Assembly (NCBI GenBank): GCA_902651635.1
Contig: CACRSC010000022.1
Span: 303,150 to 367,149, forward strand
DNA: 64,000 bases
DNA from: Mastigamoeba balamuthi
Taxonomy: Eukaryota > Evosea > Mastigamoebida > Mastigamoebidae
Reading direction: 5' to 3'
Part shown: positions 34,208 to 47,968 of the stretch, in pieces
Layout: each line of letters opens with the position of its first letter
Numbering within the stretch: position 1 is the first letter of the stretch
Translations under genes and position numbers: made by a program
The notes under the pieces: generated by a model
Told to the model about the DNA's origin: nothing
Database searches by the model: none
Seen by the model: only the letters and a program-made list of their open reading frames with translations

Positions 34208-35180
34208 GGAGGGGCACATGTGTATTTCTTTTTGTGTAATCGCAGCAAAGGGGGACCATCAATTGCTTTTCCCGCCCGGTGTCGGAATCCTGAGCCAAGA
34301 GCGGATAAATGGCTTGTAACGGGTCTGGCTGCGAAGGGAACTCGTGCTCCTACAGTCAGGGGTTGAGGGGGTCTGAGGATCCGCGGGGGCCACCGGGGCA
34401 CAAGTAATTTTGGACTTGATCCTCTTCGAGGATAGAATGAGCAGAAACTTTGTGAATCAGCTGGTACTACACAGAGCCTGGGAGACACTGGCAGCTGCAC
34501 TTCCCTCTATTTCCAATGTCGGCATGTTCTTTTTCTCATTGTGTGAGCTGGCAAATTGTGCCTATGGCACTCCACTCAAAGAGGATTATTCGAGGTGAAG
34601 CCTCTTCACATTCACCGCCAGTACGGGATACCGGCATTGCGTAACAGTGCAGAACCAGGCGCTCGTTTTCCGCAGCTAGCTCCTCAATCTGGGAATTGAA
34701 TTTATTTCTTCCTCGAACTAAGGCAATTATGGATTCACAATCATGAGGTGCCTCTCTGGGATCTTCTCGCAGCTGACCCTGCCCTCTTCCCCTGTGCCTG
34801 CAGATGCCCGAATCTGGAGAGTGGGGTCGCATTGAGGTGGACCCGAAGAAGAAGCTCACGGTTGAGACTGGGTCACCTCTGTGAGATGGTGCTCGTGTGC
34901 AGAACAGTGCTGCTGCTTCTGTCTCGGGGCTGTATCCGCTGCCTTGTCGGGGCATAATTTGCTTTCCTCATGTCATTGTCGGACCACACTCAGAGGAGCA
35001 CCGAAAGCTCGGGCTGACACGTGAACACTATGAGATATGATGCACCAGATAGTGGGCAGGATATTTCTATCTGATAAAACGCGTGGCCCGGATGACAGGA
35101 GATTTACTCCCAAACCACGTGGTCGAGGGATCACCACGCGCCCCAACGCTCATTTACTCTAGTGATCACCTCCCAGCATA
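34208..35180. other. intergenic region with one weak gene candidate
   Basis: AT-richer than its neighbours. The only candidate is the minus ORF at 34955-34536, listed separately. A plus-strand acceptor-like site (cctgtgcctgcag, ending 34801) followed by a 30-codon open stretch to 34893 is also visible but has no partner exon. Confidence 0.4.
34536..34955 (-). CDS. hypothetical small protein with short coiled coil
   Basis: An uninterrupted 139-codon ORF. Its C-terminal half contains an amphipathic helix (NKFNSQIEELAAENERLVLHC) that looks like real coding sequence; the N-terminal half is low-complexity. An intron ending at gccttag near 34718 would also fit. No family recognised. Confidence 0.3.
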   Translation of the reverse strand: MPRQGSGYSPETEAAALFCTRAPSHRGDPVSTVSFFFGSTSMRPHSPDSGICRHRGRGQGQLREDPREAPHDCESIIALVRGRNKFNSQIEELAAENERLVLHCYAMPVSRTGGECEEASPRIILFEWSAIGTICQLTQ

Positions 35181-36398
35181 ATGCACCGCCAGTACATCTT
35201 CGGAGCTGTGGTGCTGCTCTGCTCCGCGCTACTGCTTTCCCTGCAGCAGCAGGCCTCACGGACGGACCTCACTGTCCTTGTCGTAGTCTGCGTGAGCTCG
35301 CCTCTCGCGCCCACACGCCCTCAGCAGAGCTCAACAGATAGGTGGATACATCGCGACCGCGTTTTTAATACCCGTCGTTGGCCCGAAGTGCCTGGCGAAG
35401 GGCCTGAGTGGCCGCGATCTGCACAAGCACTCTGACGCCCTCATGCACGTCTCGATTGGATCCAAACGCTTCACCTCACTAACCATCACTCCAGCCCCGA
35501 GACGCTGGGAATCGTGTCGGGAACCATCAGCGTTATCTGTTCGGTGCTCCTCCAGCTGCACCACGCGAAGGGCCAGCAGGATGACCCGTTCGATTACTAC
35601 GAATCAGGGCTGTTATCAATGACGCTGATGCTGATGCTGGGGTTTGCTGACGACGTGCTCGACCTTCGCTGGCGCATTAAGATTGTCCTGAGTGCCCTCG
35701 CGACACTCCCCATCATAACCGCCTACGCCGGGCCCACAGATGCTGCATTGCCATTTGGGCTCGGAGTAGTCGAGCTCGGAGGTGCCTACTATGCAGCAAT
35801 AGTTCTGATTGTAATCTTCTCCACCAACTCGATCAATGTCCTCGCTGGGGTCAATGGCCTGGAGGTGGGACAGAGCATTGTTATTGCCATTGCCATTGCT
35901 GCGTGCAACTTGGCCGAGATTCTGTTGGATCGTGGAATTGCTACTGCACACTCAGTCTCGCTCTGTATCATCACTCCCTTTATCACCACGTCGCTGGCAC
36001 TTCTGTCATACAACTGGTATCCAAGCACTGTATTCATTGGAGACTCGTACACATACTTTGCAGGGATGACCATTGCGGTGGCTGGCATACTTGGGCACTT
36101 CACCAAGACACTGCTATTGCTGTTGCTGCCTCAGCTCCTGAATTTTGCACTGAGCCTCCCTCAGCTCTTTGGGTTTGTTCCATGTCCCAGGCATCGCCTT
36201 CCCCGCTTCAACAAGCAGACAGACAAGTTGGAGGCTGTATGGCCAGATAATCTCAACCTGCTGAATTATACTCTGTTCCTCCTGGGACCCATTCCCGAGA
36301 AGACTCTTGTCGTTGCTCTTCTTCTGTTGCAGACACTATGCTGTTCTGGCGTGCTTTGCTTGCGGTACATTGTTATACCACATCTGCTTCAAGGATAG
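35181..36398 (+). CDS. DPAGT1/ALG7: UDP-GlcNAc:dolichyl-phosphate GlcNAc-1-phosphotransferase
   Basis: Exons 35181-35291, 35338-35444 and 35495-36398 (sum 1122, 373 residues). This ER membrane enzyme starts the lipid-linked oligosaccharide for N-glycosylation by moving GlcNAc-1-phosphate from UDP-GlcNAc to dolichyl phosphate. Visible family motifs: KCLAKGLSGRDLHK, IPETLGIVSG, LGFADDVLDLRWRIK (catalytic Asp pair), STNSINVLAGVNGLEVGQ (substrate-binding Asn) and FIGDSYTYFAGM, with about ten hydrophobic spans. The second intron must start GC (cat|gcacgt) and end ccag to give the conserved IPE motif in frame; a ctcactaac branch site precedes the acceptor. Base composition is intermediate between the two compartments. 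The gene appears intact. Confidence 0.95.
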
Positions 36399-36754
36399 AG
36401 CACAGGTGCCTTCATTCTCTTCATGTGTTCAGTGAGAACTGCACTCATTTGAACGTGAATTCAAACAAAGACGCCCCAGTTATCCAAAACGACAAAACGT
36501 GTTTCAGTTTGTATTAGATTAGCTGAACCTCCTGCAAATGCCATACCTTAAAGTGCGAGCTCACCAGCCATCACAGGTGGTTATGTTCATAAATAACCTA
36601 TCATGCGTCTGCTCTGTGCCACCGATTGGGAATTCGCTCAGCACACACAGACTCACAAGCAGGGAGGCATGATTCGGAGGGCCTGGAGCGATGCACGGGC
36701 TGGTCACAGCCACTGCAGTGGTTGCGAGAAACCAGCCGCCCAGTAAATGAGAGC
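36399..36754. other. intergenic, no feature seen
   Basis: AT-richer spacer between DPAGT1 and the right arm of the inverted duplication. No ORF, repeat or RNA candidate supportable. Confidence 0.45.
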
Positions 36755-39157
36755 TGCGGGTAACTGCTCGTCAACATGTGCGGTCCCCACATTCTCCGCG
36801 CTCACGCAGCTCGCGGCGTCGGTCTGCAGCGTGCTCGAGGCCATCGGAGCGCCGCGTTCCTCTCCACCGTGCCCCTCAACGACAGACCCATCGGGTTCCG
36901 GAGAGCCCCGCCCACATTTGCTGCCTTTGTTTCTGTCCAGCTCGCGGGCTCCAAATGGGAAGACCACACTGCGCACGCTGCTGCTGCGAGCCCAGCCAGT
37001 GGCTGTGCTTGTACAGCCAATGCACTCTTGCTGGTGTGCTTGTTCTACGCATCACAGTGCACACAAGTGGCTCTTTTTTGTGTGATTTGTCTTTGTTTTT
37101 GACGAAGAAATATGGGTGCGCTGTCGGGATGCTCGGGTTCTTGGCCGTGCCACCACGAACTGCTCGGGCATCGCCGCTGCTGTTGCTCCGCGGCCTGGAG
37201 GAGGCATCGCACTGACTGTGTGCTCCTCGCAGGAAGGACACGATCCCCGGGAGGCCGAACAGGACATGGCTGATGGCGCCGCTCAAGGCGCAAATGAAGG
37301 AAGGCATCTGTGCAAGCTGTGACCACTTTGCGACGACTGGGCGCTGACACGGACGCTCTCTCGAGGGGACCGCGTGCGTGCGCGTGCTGCCGCAGATGTG
37401 GCTCAAGTGCATCGCGGCGCTGGCGACGGCGACGACGGCGACGGCGGGGAACGGGGAGTGGCTGCTGCAGCACCTGCTGCAGGGGCTGCTGCCCGCGGTG
37501 GTGCTGGGGATCAAGGACGCCAACACCAAGTCGCGGGCGTCGTCGTACCAGCTGGTGGCCGACCTGTGCCGCGTGTGCGGAGCGGCCGACGGGGCGAGCG
37601 TGGAGGGCCTGGCGACGCTGGTGGTGGCGGGGCTGGGGGCGCGGTCGCAGCACATGGTGGCGGCGTCTGTGCTGGCGCTGACGCGCGTGTGCTACGAGTT
37701 CACGGCGTCGATGGGGGCCGAGTTCTGCGACAAGCTGCTGGGGGCAGTCGTGATGCTGCTGGGCGTCGGCGACAGGGAGGTCGTGCGGGCCGTGCTCTCG
37801 TTCTTCAAGGTGGTCCTGGCCGTGTTCCCGCAGGCCGTCCTCGACGCCCACCTCGACTCGATCGTTGCGTCGCCCCCTCCAACCAAAATGCAATCGGACC
37901 CCCCAATTGACGCTGAGGCGCTGCGCTGCGTCGTCGCCGCCTGCCGACAGATCGGGGGAGTGGAGTCGTGGAAGAGGAAGAACAGGAACTACTTCAGGAT
38001 GGAGGTCAAGTACCTGTTCGAGCGGCTGCTGAAGAAGTACGGGTACGAGCGCATCAGCGCGGCGGTGACGGACGAGATGAAGAAGGTGCTGCGCAACGTG
38101 GTCAAGTCGCAGGAGCACCGCAAGAAGAAGGAGCGCGAGGCAGCGCTGCGCGGCGCCCAGGGGCAGCAGCAGGGGCAGGGGCGCAAGGGCCAGCGGTCGT
38201 TCGAGGAGGAGCTGGCCGACAACGGCATGAGCGACGACGAGGGCCGCGGGGACGCGGACGCTGAGCCGACGGACCTGCTGGACCCCTCGGCGGAGCTGGT
38301 GACGCGGCGCGGGAGCAAGCGCGGGAGGGGCGGCGACGGCGGCGACGAGACGATGGGGCTGTCGTCGCAGGGCGGCGCGCAGGACGTGGGGGACGGCGTG
38401 CGGCTGGACGCCGAGGGGCGCGTGGTGGTGGACGACGAGGGCTCGGAGGGCTCGGACTCGGACTCGGGGGCGAGTGGGGACGAGGCGAGCGAGCGGAGGC
38501 GGATGAGGCGGAAGCGGCGGGCCGAGGGCGAGCCCGACGCCGAGGGGGCGCAGCAGCGGGGCGGGGGCGAGGACAGCGAGATGGAGGGGAGCGAGGACGG
38601 CGGCGAGGAGGACGCGGAGGAGGGCAGGAGGCTGCCCCGCGGGGCCGAGGAGCTGGGGAAGGAGAGCATCGCGACAGAGACGACGCGGCTGAAGCGGTCC
38701 GAGCCCGGGCAGAGCGCCATGTACAAGCGGATGATGAAGCGGAGGGAGGCCCAGGAGCTGGCCAAGAAGAAGGGCGTCGTGCCCAAGAAGTGGACCGGCG
38801 AGCAGTTCAAGGCCAAGAAGGCTGTGCGTGCCCCCCCCCCTCATCCTGCATACCTGTGCTGTGCTCACCCGCTGCTGCCTGGCGTGCGTGCGCTCTGCGC
38901 AGGGCGGAGACATCAAGCGCGGCAACGTGGACCCGTTTGCCTACGTCCCTCTCAACCCCGCAGCGCTCAAGTGCGCAGCCGCACTCGCACATCCGCACAC
39001 CAGTTGTGTCCGCTGCTGGTTGCTAACTCGCCACCCCGCTGGTCGCAGGCACGGCAAGGTGAAGCAGCAGGGCAACTTCAAGGGCATCATCGGTGCCGCC
39101 AAGCGCGGGTCTGCGGCAGGCAGCGCCACGCACGCAGCCAAGCGCCGCCGCATGTAG
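36755..39157 (+). pseudogene. partial, internally deleted copy of RRP12 (copy B)
   Basis: Plus-strand copy of the 3' half of the RRP12 gene at 18350-21870. It starts inside an exon (LTQLAASVCSVLEAIGA), keeps a short piece of the next exon (GRPNRTWLMAPLKAQ near 37240-37285), then jumps across about 1.1 kb to the intron before the exon at 37398. From there to the stop at 39157 the copy is near-identical to the original, including the FEEELADNGMSDDE region and the final AAKRRRM. Lacking the N-terminal half and the internal exons, it cannot make RRP12. An open frame of 657 codons (37378-39351) arises because retained introns happen to stay open. A truncated C-terminal protein could still be made if a promoter exists. 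Confidence 0.85.
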
Positions 39158-39452
39158 GTGGCACCCTCCCCCCCAACGATGGGCAACAACGACACGACGA
39201 GGACACAGTTAGACCTCGGGGTTCTCTTTTGGGGCGTTGGTGTATTTTACCTTCTGCAACTGCTCGCCAGCAGAGCCACACAATCGATTGCTCGATTCGG
39301 TGTCCCTGCCACAGGGGGCGCCCAGGGAACTCCAGCATCCATCGAAACTAGTGACTGCTGCTTGATTCGGTGACGCTGTGGCCAAAAACGAAGCGGAACA
39401 GCTCTCCCAGATGGCCTTGATGTCAGGAGGCCCAGCCTTCGGAGTGCTTCAG

Positions 39453-41081
39453 TCAGTGGCAGGTCTGGTCCCGCTCAGACTTGTCCCTGCTGTCAGCGAT
39501 CACCCGAAGGGATTCCACACTAAGGCCGACAGAGCGGCGTAGGCACTCGTCCACGAACTTCTGGTGTGTGGGGTCGAGCACATTGAAGTAGCGGCCATCG
39601 CTCCTCTGACGGCCCATTGCAGTGGCGAGATCTCCTGCGATGATGTCCTTCGCAGTGAAGAAGAGCGCGAACAGGTGTATCTGACCCCTTAACCGTTGGT
39701 TTTTTTGTTGTCCATCAGTGTGACGGAGTCTCACACCTGGTGCAGTTTGCCCTTTATCCGCGACAGCTCATCCTCCTTCATCGCGATCTTGCAGCAAAGA
39801 TCCCGGGTTCTCTGCGTTTCTTTGCTGTCCATGGCCTCTTGGAGCTGCACTCCAGCTGCTCCTGTTCGGCCTGCAGCACTTCGAGACGGCTCTGCGCCGA
39901 CTGGGCCCTCTCGTTGGCATCGAGCAGGTCTGTTGTGAGCTGGGCCTCCTTGCTCGTGTGCTTCTCAATGAGCTTCCTTATCGCACAGTCCTTGGCCTCC
40001 TGCTCGGCCTTGTGGTCCTCGATCATCTTGTTGATCTTGGCCTCGTGCTCCTTGTCCTTGGTCTCCTGCTCGGCCTTGTGGTCCTTGACCATCTGGCTGA
40101 TCTCTGCTTTGTGGTCCTGGATCATCTTGTTGATCTTGGCCTCGTGCTTCTGGTTCTTAGCTGTCTGCTCCTTGTCCTTGGCCTCCTGCTTGGCCTTGTG
40201 GTCCTCGACCATCTGGCTGATCTCTGCTTTGTGGTCCTCGACCATCTGGCTGATATCTGCTTTGTGATCCTCGATCATCTTGTTGATCTTGGCCTCGTGC
40301 TTTGCCGTGTCGCTAGAGTGATTGTTTATCATCTCGAGGATTTCCCGACCGATCTGCTTCAGGGACGCCACGGTCTCTCCGATCAGCTCCTGCTCGTACG
40401 GGGGCACGGCACTGGCAAGCGACTGCGTGAGGTCGGCGATCATTCTGGGGGCCGCTGCCGCTGCCGCTGCCTGGCTCTGCTGCTGTGGAGGTGGAGGTGG
40501 CTGCGGGGATGACGTCGGGGAAGGGGACGAGGGCTGTGCTGGCGAAGGTACAAGCGGTGTTGTCTGCCACTCGCCCTTGCACTCGGGCTTGGTCTTGGGC
40601 TTGGGCTTGGGCTTGGACAGGGAGCTCACGGCGTCGTCAGACTGTCTTGCCAGCCGCCGCATCATTTGGGCTGCCTGATTGCTGCGGGGGTCGTTCAGAT
40701 CCAAATCAGACCAGGCGCACGAGCGCACCCGATGACCTCCTCGGCCATGATGACGATGGCGAGCGGCTGGTCGCTCAGCAGCCTCTTGGACTGGCACATC
40801 CGGATCTCGTCGGCTCGGTGCATGAAGGCCGTGGGGTACAGCTTCATGAGCAGACGCTGGGCGTTGAGGTTCACGCCGGGGTGGCGCCCATTGTAGCCGG
40901 CGACGATCTCCTCCACCATCCTGTCGCACTCGGCGCCCTCGATGAACTTTGTGATGGTGAGCTCCTTCGCGCGGTACGACAGAGACTTGAAGAACACCGC
41001 CTCGCCGAGAATGAACGCGACATCGGCCACGCGCGTTATGTCCTGCTCGCCAGGTTTCTCGGTCGCCATGGGTTCCGCCAT
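39453..41081 (-). pseudogene. coiled-coil gene copy B, frame-broken
   Basis: Inverted copy of the gene at 16413-18177, starting at ATG 41081 (MAEPMATEKPGEQ). The first exon and most of the coiled coil read normally, with a different number of DHKAEIS repeats. One base is missing in the run after EQEQL near 39850 (ctggagtgcag against ctgggggtgcag in copy A), which shifts the frame into KRPWTAKKRRE. In the last exon an extra Arg codon appears (CLRRSVGLS) and the end diverges with an early stop at 39453. The likely fate is a pseudogene or a protein truncated after the coiled coil. Confidence 0.8.
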
Positions 41082-41240
41082 GTGGGCGATCTCTCCCTGG
41101 CTCGGCCTACGCACGGGACAAATGCAAAGCCAAGGGCGGGGCTTGATGCGTGCGCCGACAAAGAGTTTATTTTGTGGGGGAATAACGGAGGGCAGAGTAT
41201 CTTCATGGCATCAATTGTGTCGGATGCTGCTTCGCCACCC

Positions 41241-41585
41241 CTTGAACGCCCGCACCAGCAGCGGGCTGAAGCACCGCGTTGGCTCACGATCACCAGTGGA
41301 AGCCCCATAAGTCGAGAGGGGCATGTCGTTCCAGAGCTTCTTCTGCGAGGGGACCTTGAGGCTCGGGCTGCCTATCGACGCAGGCTGCTTGCCCCCCCAA
41401 GTCTAACGGTGTCCTCGTCGTGCTGTTGTTGCCTTTCATAAGGGTGTGCCACTGACAGGCGGCGGTGCAGGGCTTAGTGGTGGCGCAGCCTGATGCAAGG
41501 CGTGTGCATGGTGGTGCTTGGTGTGGGCCAGTAGAGCCACTCCCTCAATCACCTCATTTTGAGTCAAGCGGTCATCTCGACCTGA
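41241..41585. other. spacer between duplication arm and RRP12 scrap
   Basis: No gene seen. Short stretches (ctaacggtgtcctcgtcgt, tgccactgacaggcggc) resemble DNA near 16130 and 18310, so parts of the duplicated block were probably scattered here as well. Confidence 0.4.
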
Positions 41586-41735
41586 AGGTACGCCGCAGCG
41601 CCTTCGAGGCCGGGGCGTCGCTCGCGCACTGCGACAGCGCCAGCGGGACCGTCTCGCGCATGGCCGCCGCCTTCGTGTCCACGGCGCTCGTCAGCGACAG
41701 GCCCTCGCAGGCCTGCCTCGTGCTGGAGAACTCTG
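41586..41735 (+). pseudogene. third RRP12 fragment (part of one HEAT-repeat exon)
   Basis: About 50 codons (VRRSAFEAGASLAHCDSASG, TVSRMAAAFVSTALVSDRPS) match the RRP12 exon at about 22925-22780, more diverged than copy B. It stops abruptly where FG-GAP sequence follows. A gene scrap, not a functional unit. Confidence 0.8.
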
Positions 41736-41774
41736 GGCGAGACGAGTCCCAGCGCGGGGAGCGCAGCCCCGCGA

Positions 41775-43445
41775 TGGTGTCCTGTCCTGCGGGGACGTCG
41801 ACGGCGATCGTGTCACAGACGTCCTGCTGTGCCACGCGGTGCAGGCCGGGTCCTCCGTGTGCACTGTTCTTCTGGGAAACGCTGGTCCGTGGGGACTCTC
41901 TGGGGGATGTCGACGGGGACGGCCTCGACGACGTCCTCGTGGGGGCGCCGGACGCGGGCAATTCGAGCCTCGGGCGCACTGACGTCCTGCGGGGCCTCGC
42001 GTGGAACTCCAGAGCCGTGGCTATCGACCTCGAGCTGTGCTCGAGTACAAGAGAGCAGGCTACATCCTCAAGGGCCACAGCACCTCCGCGGGCGTCGGAG
42101 CTGCCGCTGTGTCCAATGACGTTCGTTCGGTGTCGTCGTCGTTCGAGTTGTGCGGCGTCGGAGACGTCAACGGCGATGGCTATTCCGATGTCGCGCTTGG
42201 CGTGAGCTCCGCTGGCGAGAGGAACGTCTACGTGCTGTTCGGGCGGGCGCAGTGGGGCCCGTTGGTGGACGTGCTGTCTCTGGACGGGTCGACTGACCTC
42301 GCCATCGAATGCAACACGAACCTCGGCGGCCCCTCGATCGCACGCTGGGGGCGGCGGGAGACATCAACGGGGACGCCATCGCAGACATCGTCGTCGGGAC
42401 TTCGAGGAGGTCGTACGCGCTGTTTGGACACAGCGGGAGGTGGCCTAGGGCTCTCGCTACCTGCGGCCTCAGTGACCACGGGGTTCTGATGCCTCTCGGC
42501 GGCCCTTTGATGGTCTCCACTGCCGACTTGAACGGTGATGGCATCGCTGACATCGCGCTCCTCTCGAGAGGCGTGACCTACAACGTCGTAGTCGCGTTTG
42601 GGCGGAAGGACAGGTGGCCAAGGGAGATAGATCACTTCTTTTTCACTTAACATTGGCGCTGGTGGTGTCTCTGTGCTCCTGGACCCACGCAACAGTCTCG
42701 GACCGTCGTTATCGTGGACTGGTGGCGTCAACGGAGATCATATCGGCGACATCGTGGTCGGCATGCCGGGCACGGGGACGGCGTCGCAGGCAGTGCAGTC
42801 GTACTGTTTAGTTCCCTTGAGCCCCGGGTTCGCATGCCCATCTAGGAGCTCCCGGGATTCCGCTATGCCACCACCACCGGGGACGCGTTCACGTTCACTG
42901 TTCCTGCCAAAGCGGCGTTCGAGCAGAGGGTGGGAAGGAGCTGACCCTCAGCATGGAGGTGGAGTCGAACTCGCCCTGGGACTGGCTCGGCTTTGATCTG
43001 AGGATCGGCACCTTCTCGGGAACCGCAGCTCTTCGCCCCTGGTCAGAGAGGGCCTCTGCCCGCATCACCGTGTACGCGGCAAACGACAGGGGACAGTCGC
43101 GTTTGGGCGGAAGGACAGGTGCCAAGGGAGCTCAGTCAGCATCTCCCTAGGCCCGAATTTCCCCCTGGTGTGGTTAGGGGCCAGAAGGGAAGCACTACAA
43201 GGCTTGCCCCTATCGAGGTTTCAACGAGAGCCGAAGCTGTTGCGGTGTCCATCGCGCCAGCAGCATGGTGCTTATACTAGAAGAAGAAGAGCTCAGAGGC
43301 TTCAGCGCGTACGATGAAGACGGACTGTCTGGCAGAGGGGACTGTTGCCGGAGTGAACAAGCTGCTCTCGTACATCGTGTTTGAGCACGACCCTAGCCCG
43401 GACAGGATCAACTTCACTGGGCGTGCCACTGACAACACGTAGTGA
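41775..43445 (+). pseudogene. decayed FG-GAP (integrin-alpha-like propeller) gene with cadherin-like domain
   Basis: At least five FG-GAP calcium-binding blades are readable but in changing frames: GDVDGDRVTDVLL, GDVDGDGLDDVLVGAP, GDVNGDGYSDVALGV, GDINGDAIADIVVGT, ADLNGDGIADIALLS and a partial GGVNGDHIGDIVVGMPG. They are followed by a dystroglycan/cadherin-like domain (FTFTVPAKAAFEQRVG, then DLRIGTFSGTAALRPWS and ITVYAAND). No splice arrangement I tried restores one frame, and a frame change occurs inside the cadherin-like domain near 42940. A further possible piece ends at 43442 (LLSYIVFEHDPSPDRINFTG). Ancestrally a secreted or surface adhesion-type protein; now most likely a pseudogene. Missed introns could explain some frame changes. 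Confidence 0.7.
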
Positions 43446-44932
43446 GATCGTGTCAACAGCGAGGTCACAGAGCGCACAACTCTGCCAAACGTTCTAAACG
43501 TGCTGTAGCCCTCTTGCGAGAGTTCACGACCCTTCCCCACGCGACTGTTGCTCTGCCCGAGGGCACGAGAAGAGAGTCAGCCCAGCAGATACCATCGTTG
43601 GCACTCCTGTAACGTGAGGCTCCCCCTTTTGCTGCTTGTTACCGTTAAAGAGGACGAACCCCTTTCTTCGCATAACTGATGTCCACGCTGTGACATGAGC
43701 ACACACAGCCAGCGAACTGAATGATAATGCACCATCTCCTATTTGTTCGTGCGAGTGTGGTCGTCACTGTAGAGCCTCTCCACGAAGCACCGCCATGACA
43801 GAGAACGCCTCAGTCTGACTCTTTCTCTCCGCTTGCACCGCCGCCGGTTGCTGCCCTCCGGAGCACGCATCTCGCTGCCGAGCTCTGTATTCGTCCGAGA
43901 GCCCCCCGTGTTCACTTCGATGCAGTTTCTCAGACTGGACAATATTGCCGCAGACGTACGATCTTTAGATAGCTCTAGCTGCCTCTGGAATGGGCCAATT
44001 TCAGGCGAGAACACGGCCTGCATGGCGGCGACCAGCTCATCCGCGAGCAGAACAACATGAGGGTAGAAGGCATTGCCGGTGTGCGGCAACGAACGGGCAG
44101 TGTTCACGGCACTCAGGGCGGAAGCACGGCTTCTCTACTCGAGGCGACTGGCGGTGGGCGAAAGACGCTGAAACACAGCCACATTTCTCTGCCTTTCCAT
44201 CTGAGGTCGAGTAGTGTCGTGGCACCGAACGGGAAGACTGGCCAACTTGCCAATGGGATTTGTACTTTCTCGGCCTGGCATCTCGGATAATGCCTGGCCG
44301 TCGGTGCACCCCACCCCCATGGGCGGAAGTCTCGCACTGTACTCGATGAAGGTATGGCGAAGATCGACGACGAGGGAGCTGGCCGAGGCAAAAATAGCTA
44401 TTAGGTGTTGATAATCAAATAAGATGGGCGGGCGCTGTCCTGTGGACCAGCCAAAGGCGGGCAGAGGGCAGGGAGCAGCCCCTCCGTCGATCGAGGGCAG
44501 CTCGGGCAGCGCAGGGCAGCAGCGGGCACGGCCCCAGGGGGCCGTTCGGTTCCGAAACCCCTCGGCTTTATAAAGACTCGGTAAGTTCACTGGAGGAAAA
44601 TCGGAACTTTTGTCAAGACAAATGCCTTCTCTGACTGGCAATCGGGTCACCCCCGGACAGCAATGCACCACCGCCGCCGGAAAAAGCTCGGAGATGCTCA
44701 CGCGCCTGCTATTTATGCCCGCATCCACGGCGTGCAGAACCCGACGAAAAAAAAAACCCCGGGCAGAGACGCGCAGCCGGAAAAATCGGACCCCACAAAA
44801 ACAGCAGACGCGGACACACATCTGACGCACTAAGTGGGCGAGCCCAGAGGAGAGGTTCCGGATCCCAAGCCCACCCACCCCGCACAGGGCGCCACACACC
44901 CGCGCGCAGACGCCCCTCCCCGACGCCCGCGA
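43446..44932. other. 1.5 kb without a confident gene; promoter of AGC kinase 2 at its end
   Basis: A minus ORF at 44107-43739 (122 codons, VVLLADELVAAMQAVFS near its start) might be coding but has no family or splice support. A TATA-like ggctttataaagac lies at 44563-44576, about 360 bases before the kinase 2 ATG. Other ORFs here are shadows or chance. Confidence 0.4.
44565..44574 (+). promoter_or_regulatory. possible TATA element of AGC kinase 2
   Basis: The palindromic ctttataaag stands out in otherwise GC-rich DNA upstream of the kinase 2 start. Position relative to transcription start is unknown. Confidence 0.3.

Positions 44933-47968
<3,036 letters not shown>

Larger units (their letters stand above)
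36755..41240 (-). repeat. right arm of the inverted segmental duplication
   Basis: Reverse-orientation copy of 16280-21870, shortened by a deletion inside RRP12. It includes the RRP12 3' end, the tail-to-tail spacer, the whole coiled-coil gene and its upstream region. Roughly 15 kb of unrelated single-copy sequence, holding RRP12 5' exons through DPAGT1, lies between the arms. Confidence 0.9.

Noticed and set aside
37378-39351. 657-codon ORF in RRP12 copy B as an intact new gene
   Set aside because: It is open only because copied introns lack stops; the gene it copies has splice sites at the same positions.
41465-43150. Intact FG-GAP gene
   Set aside because: Propeller blades fall in different frames and no consistent set of splice sites joins them.
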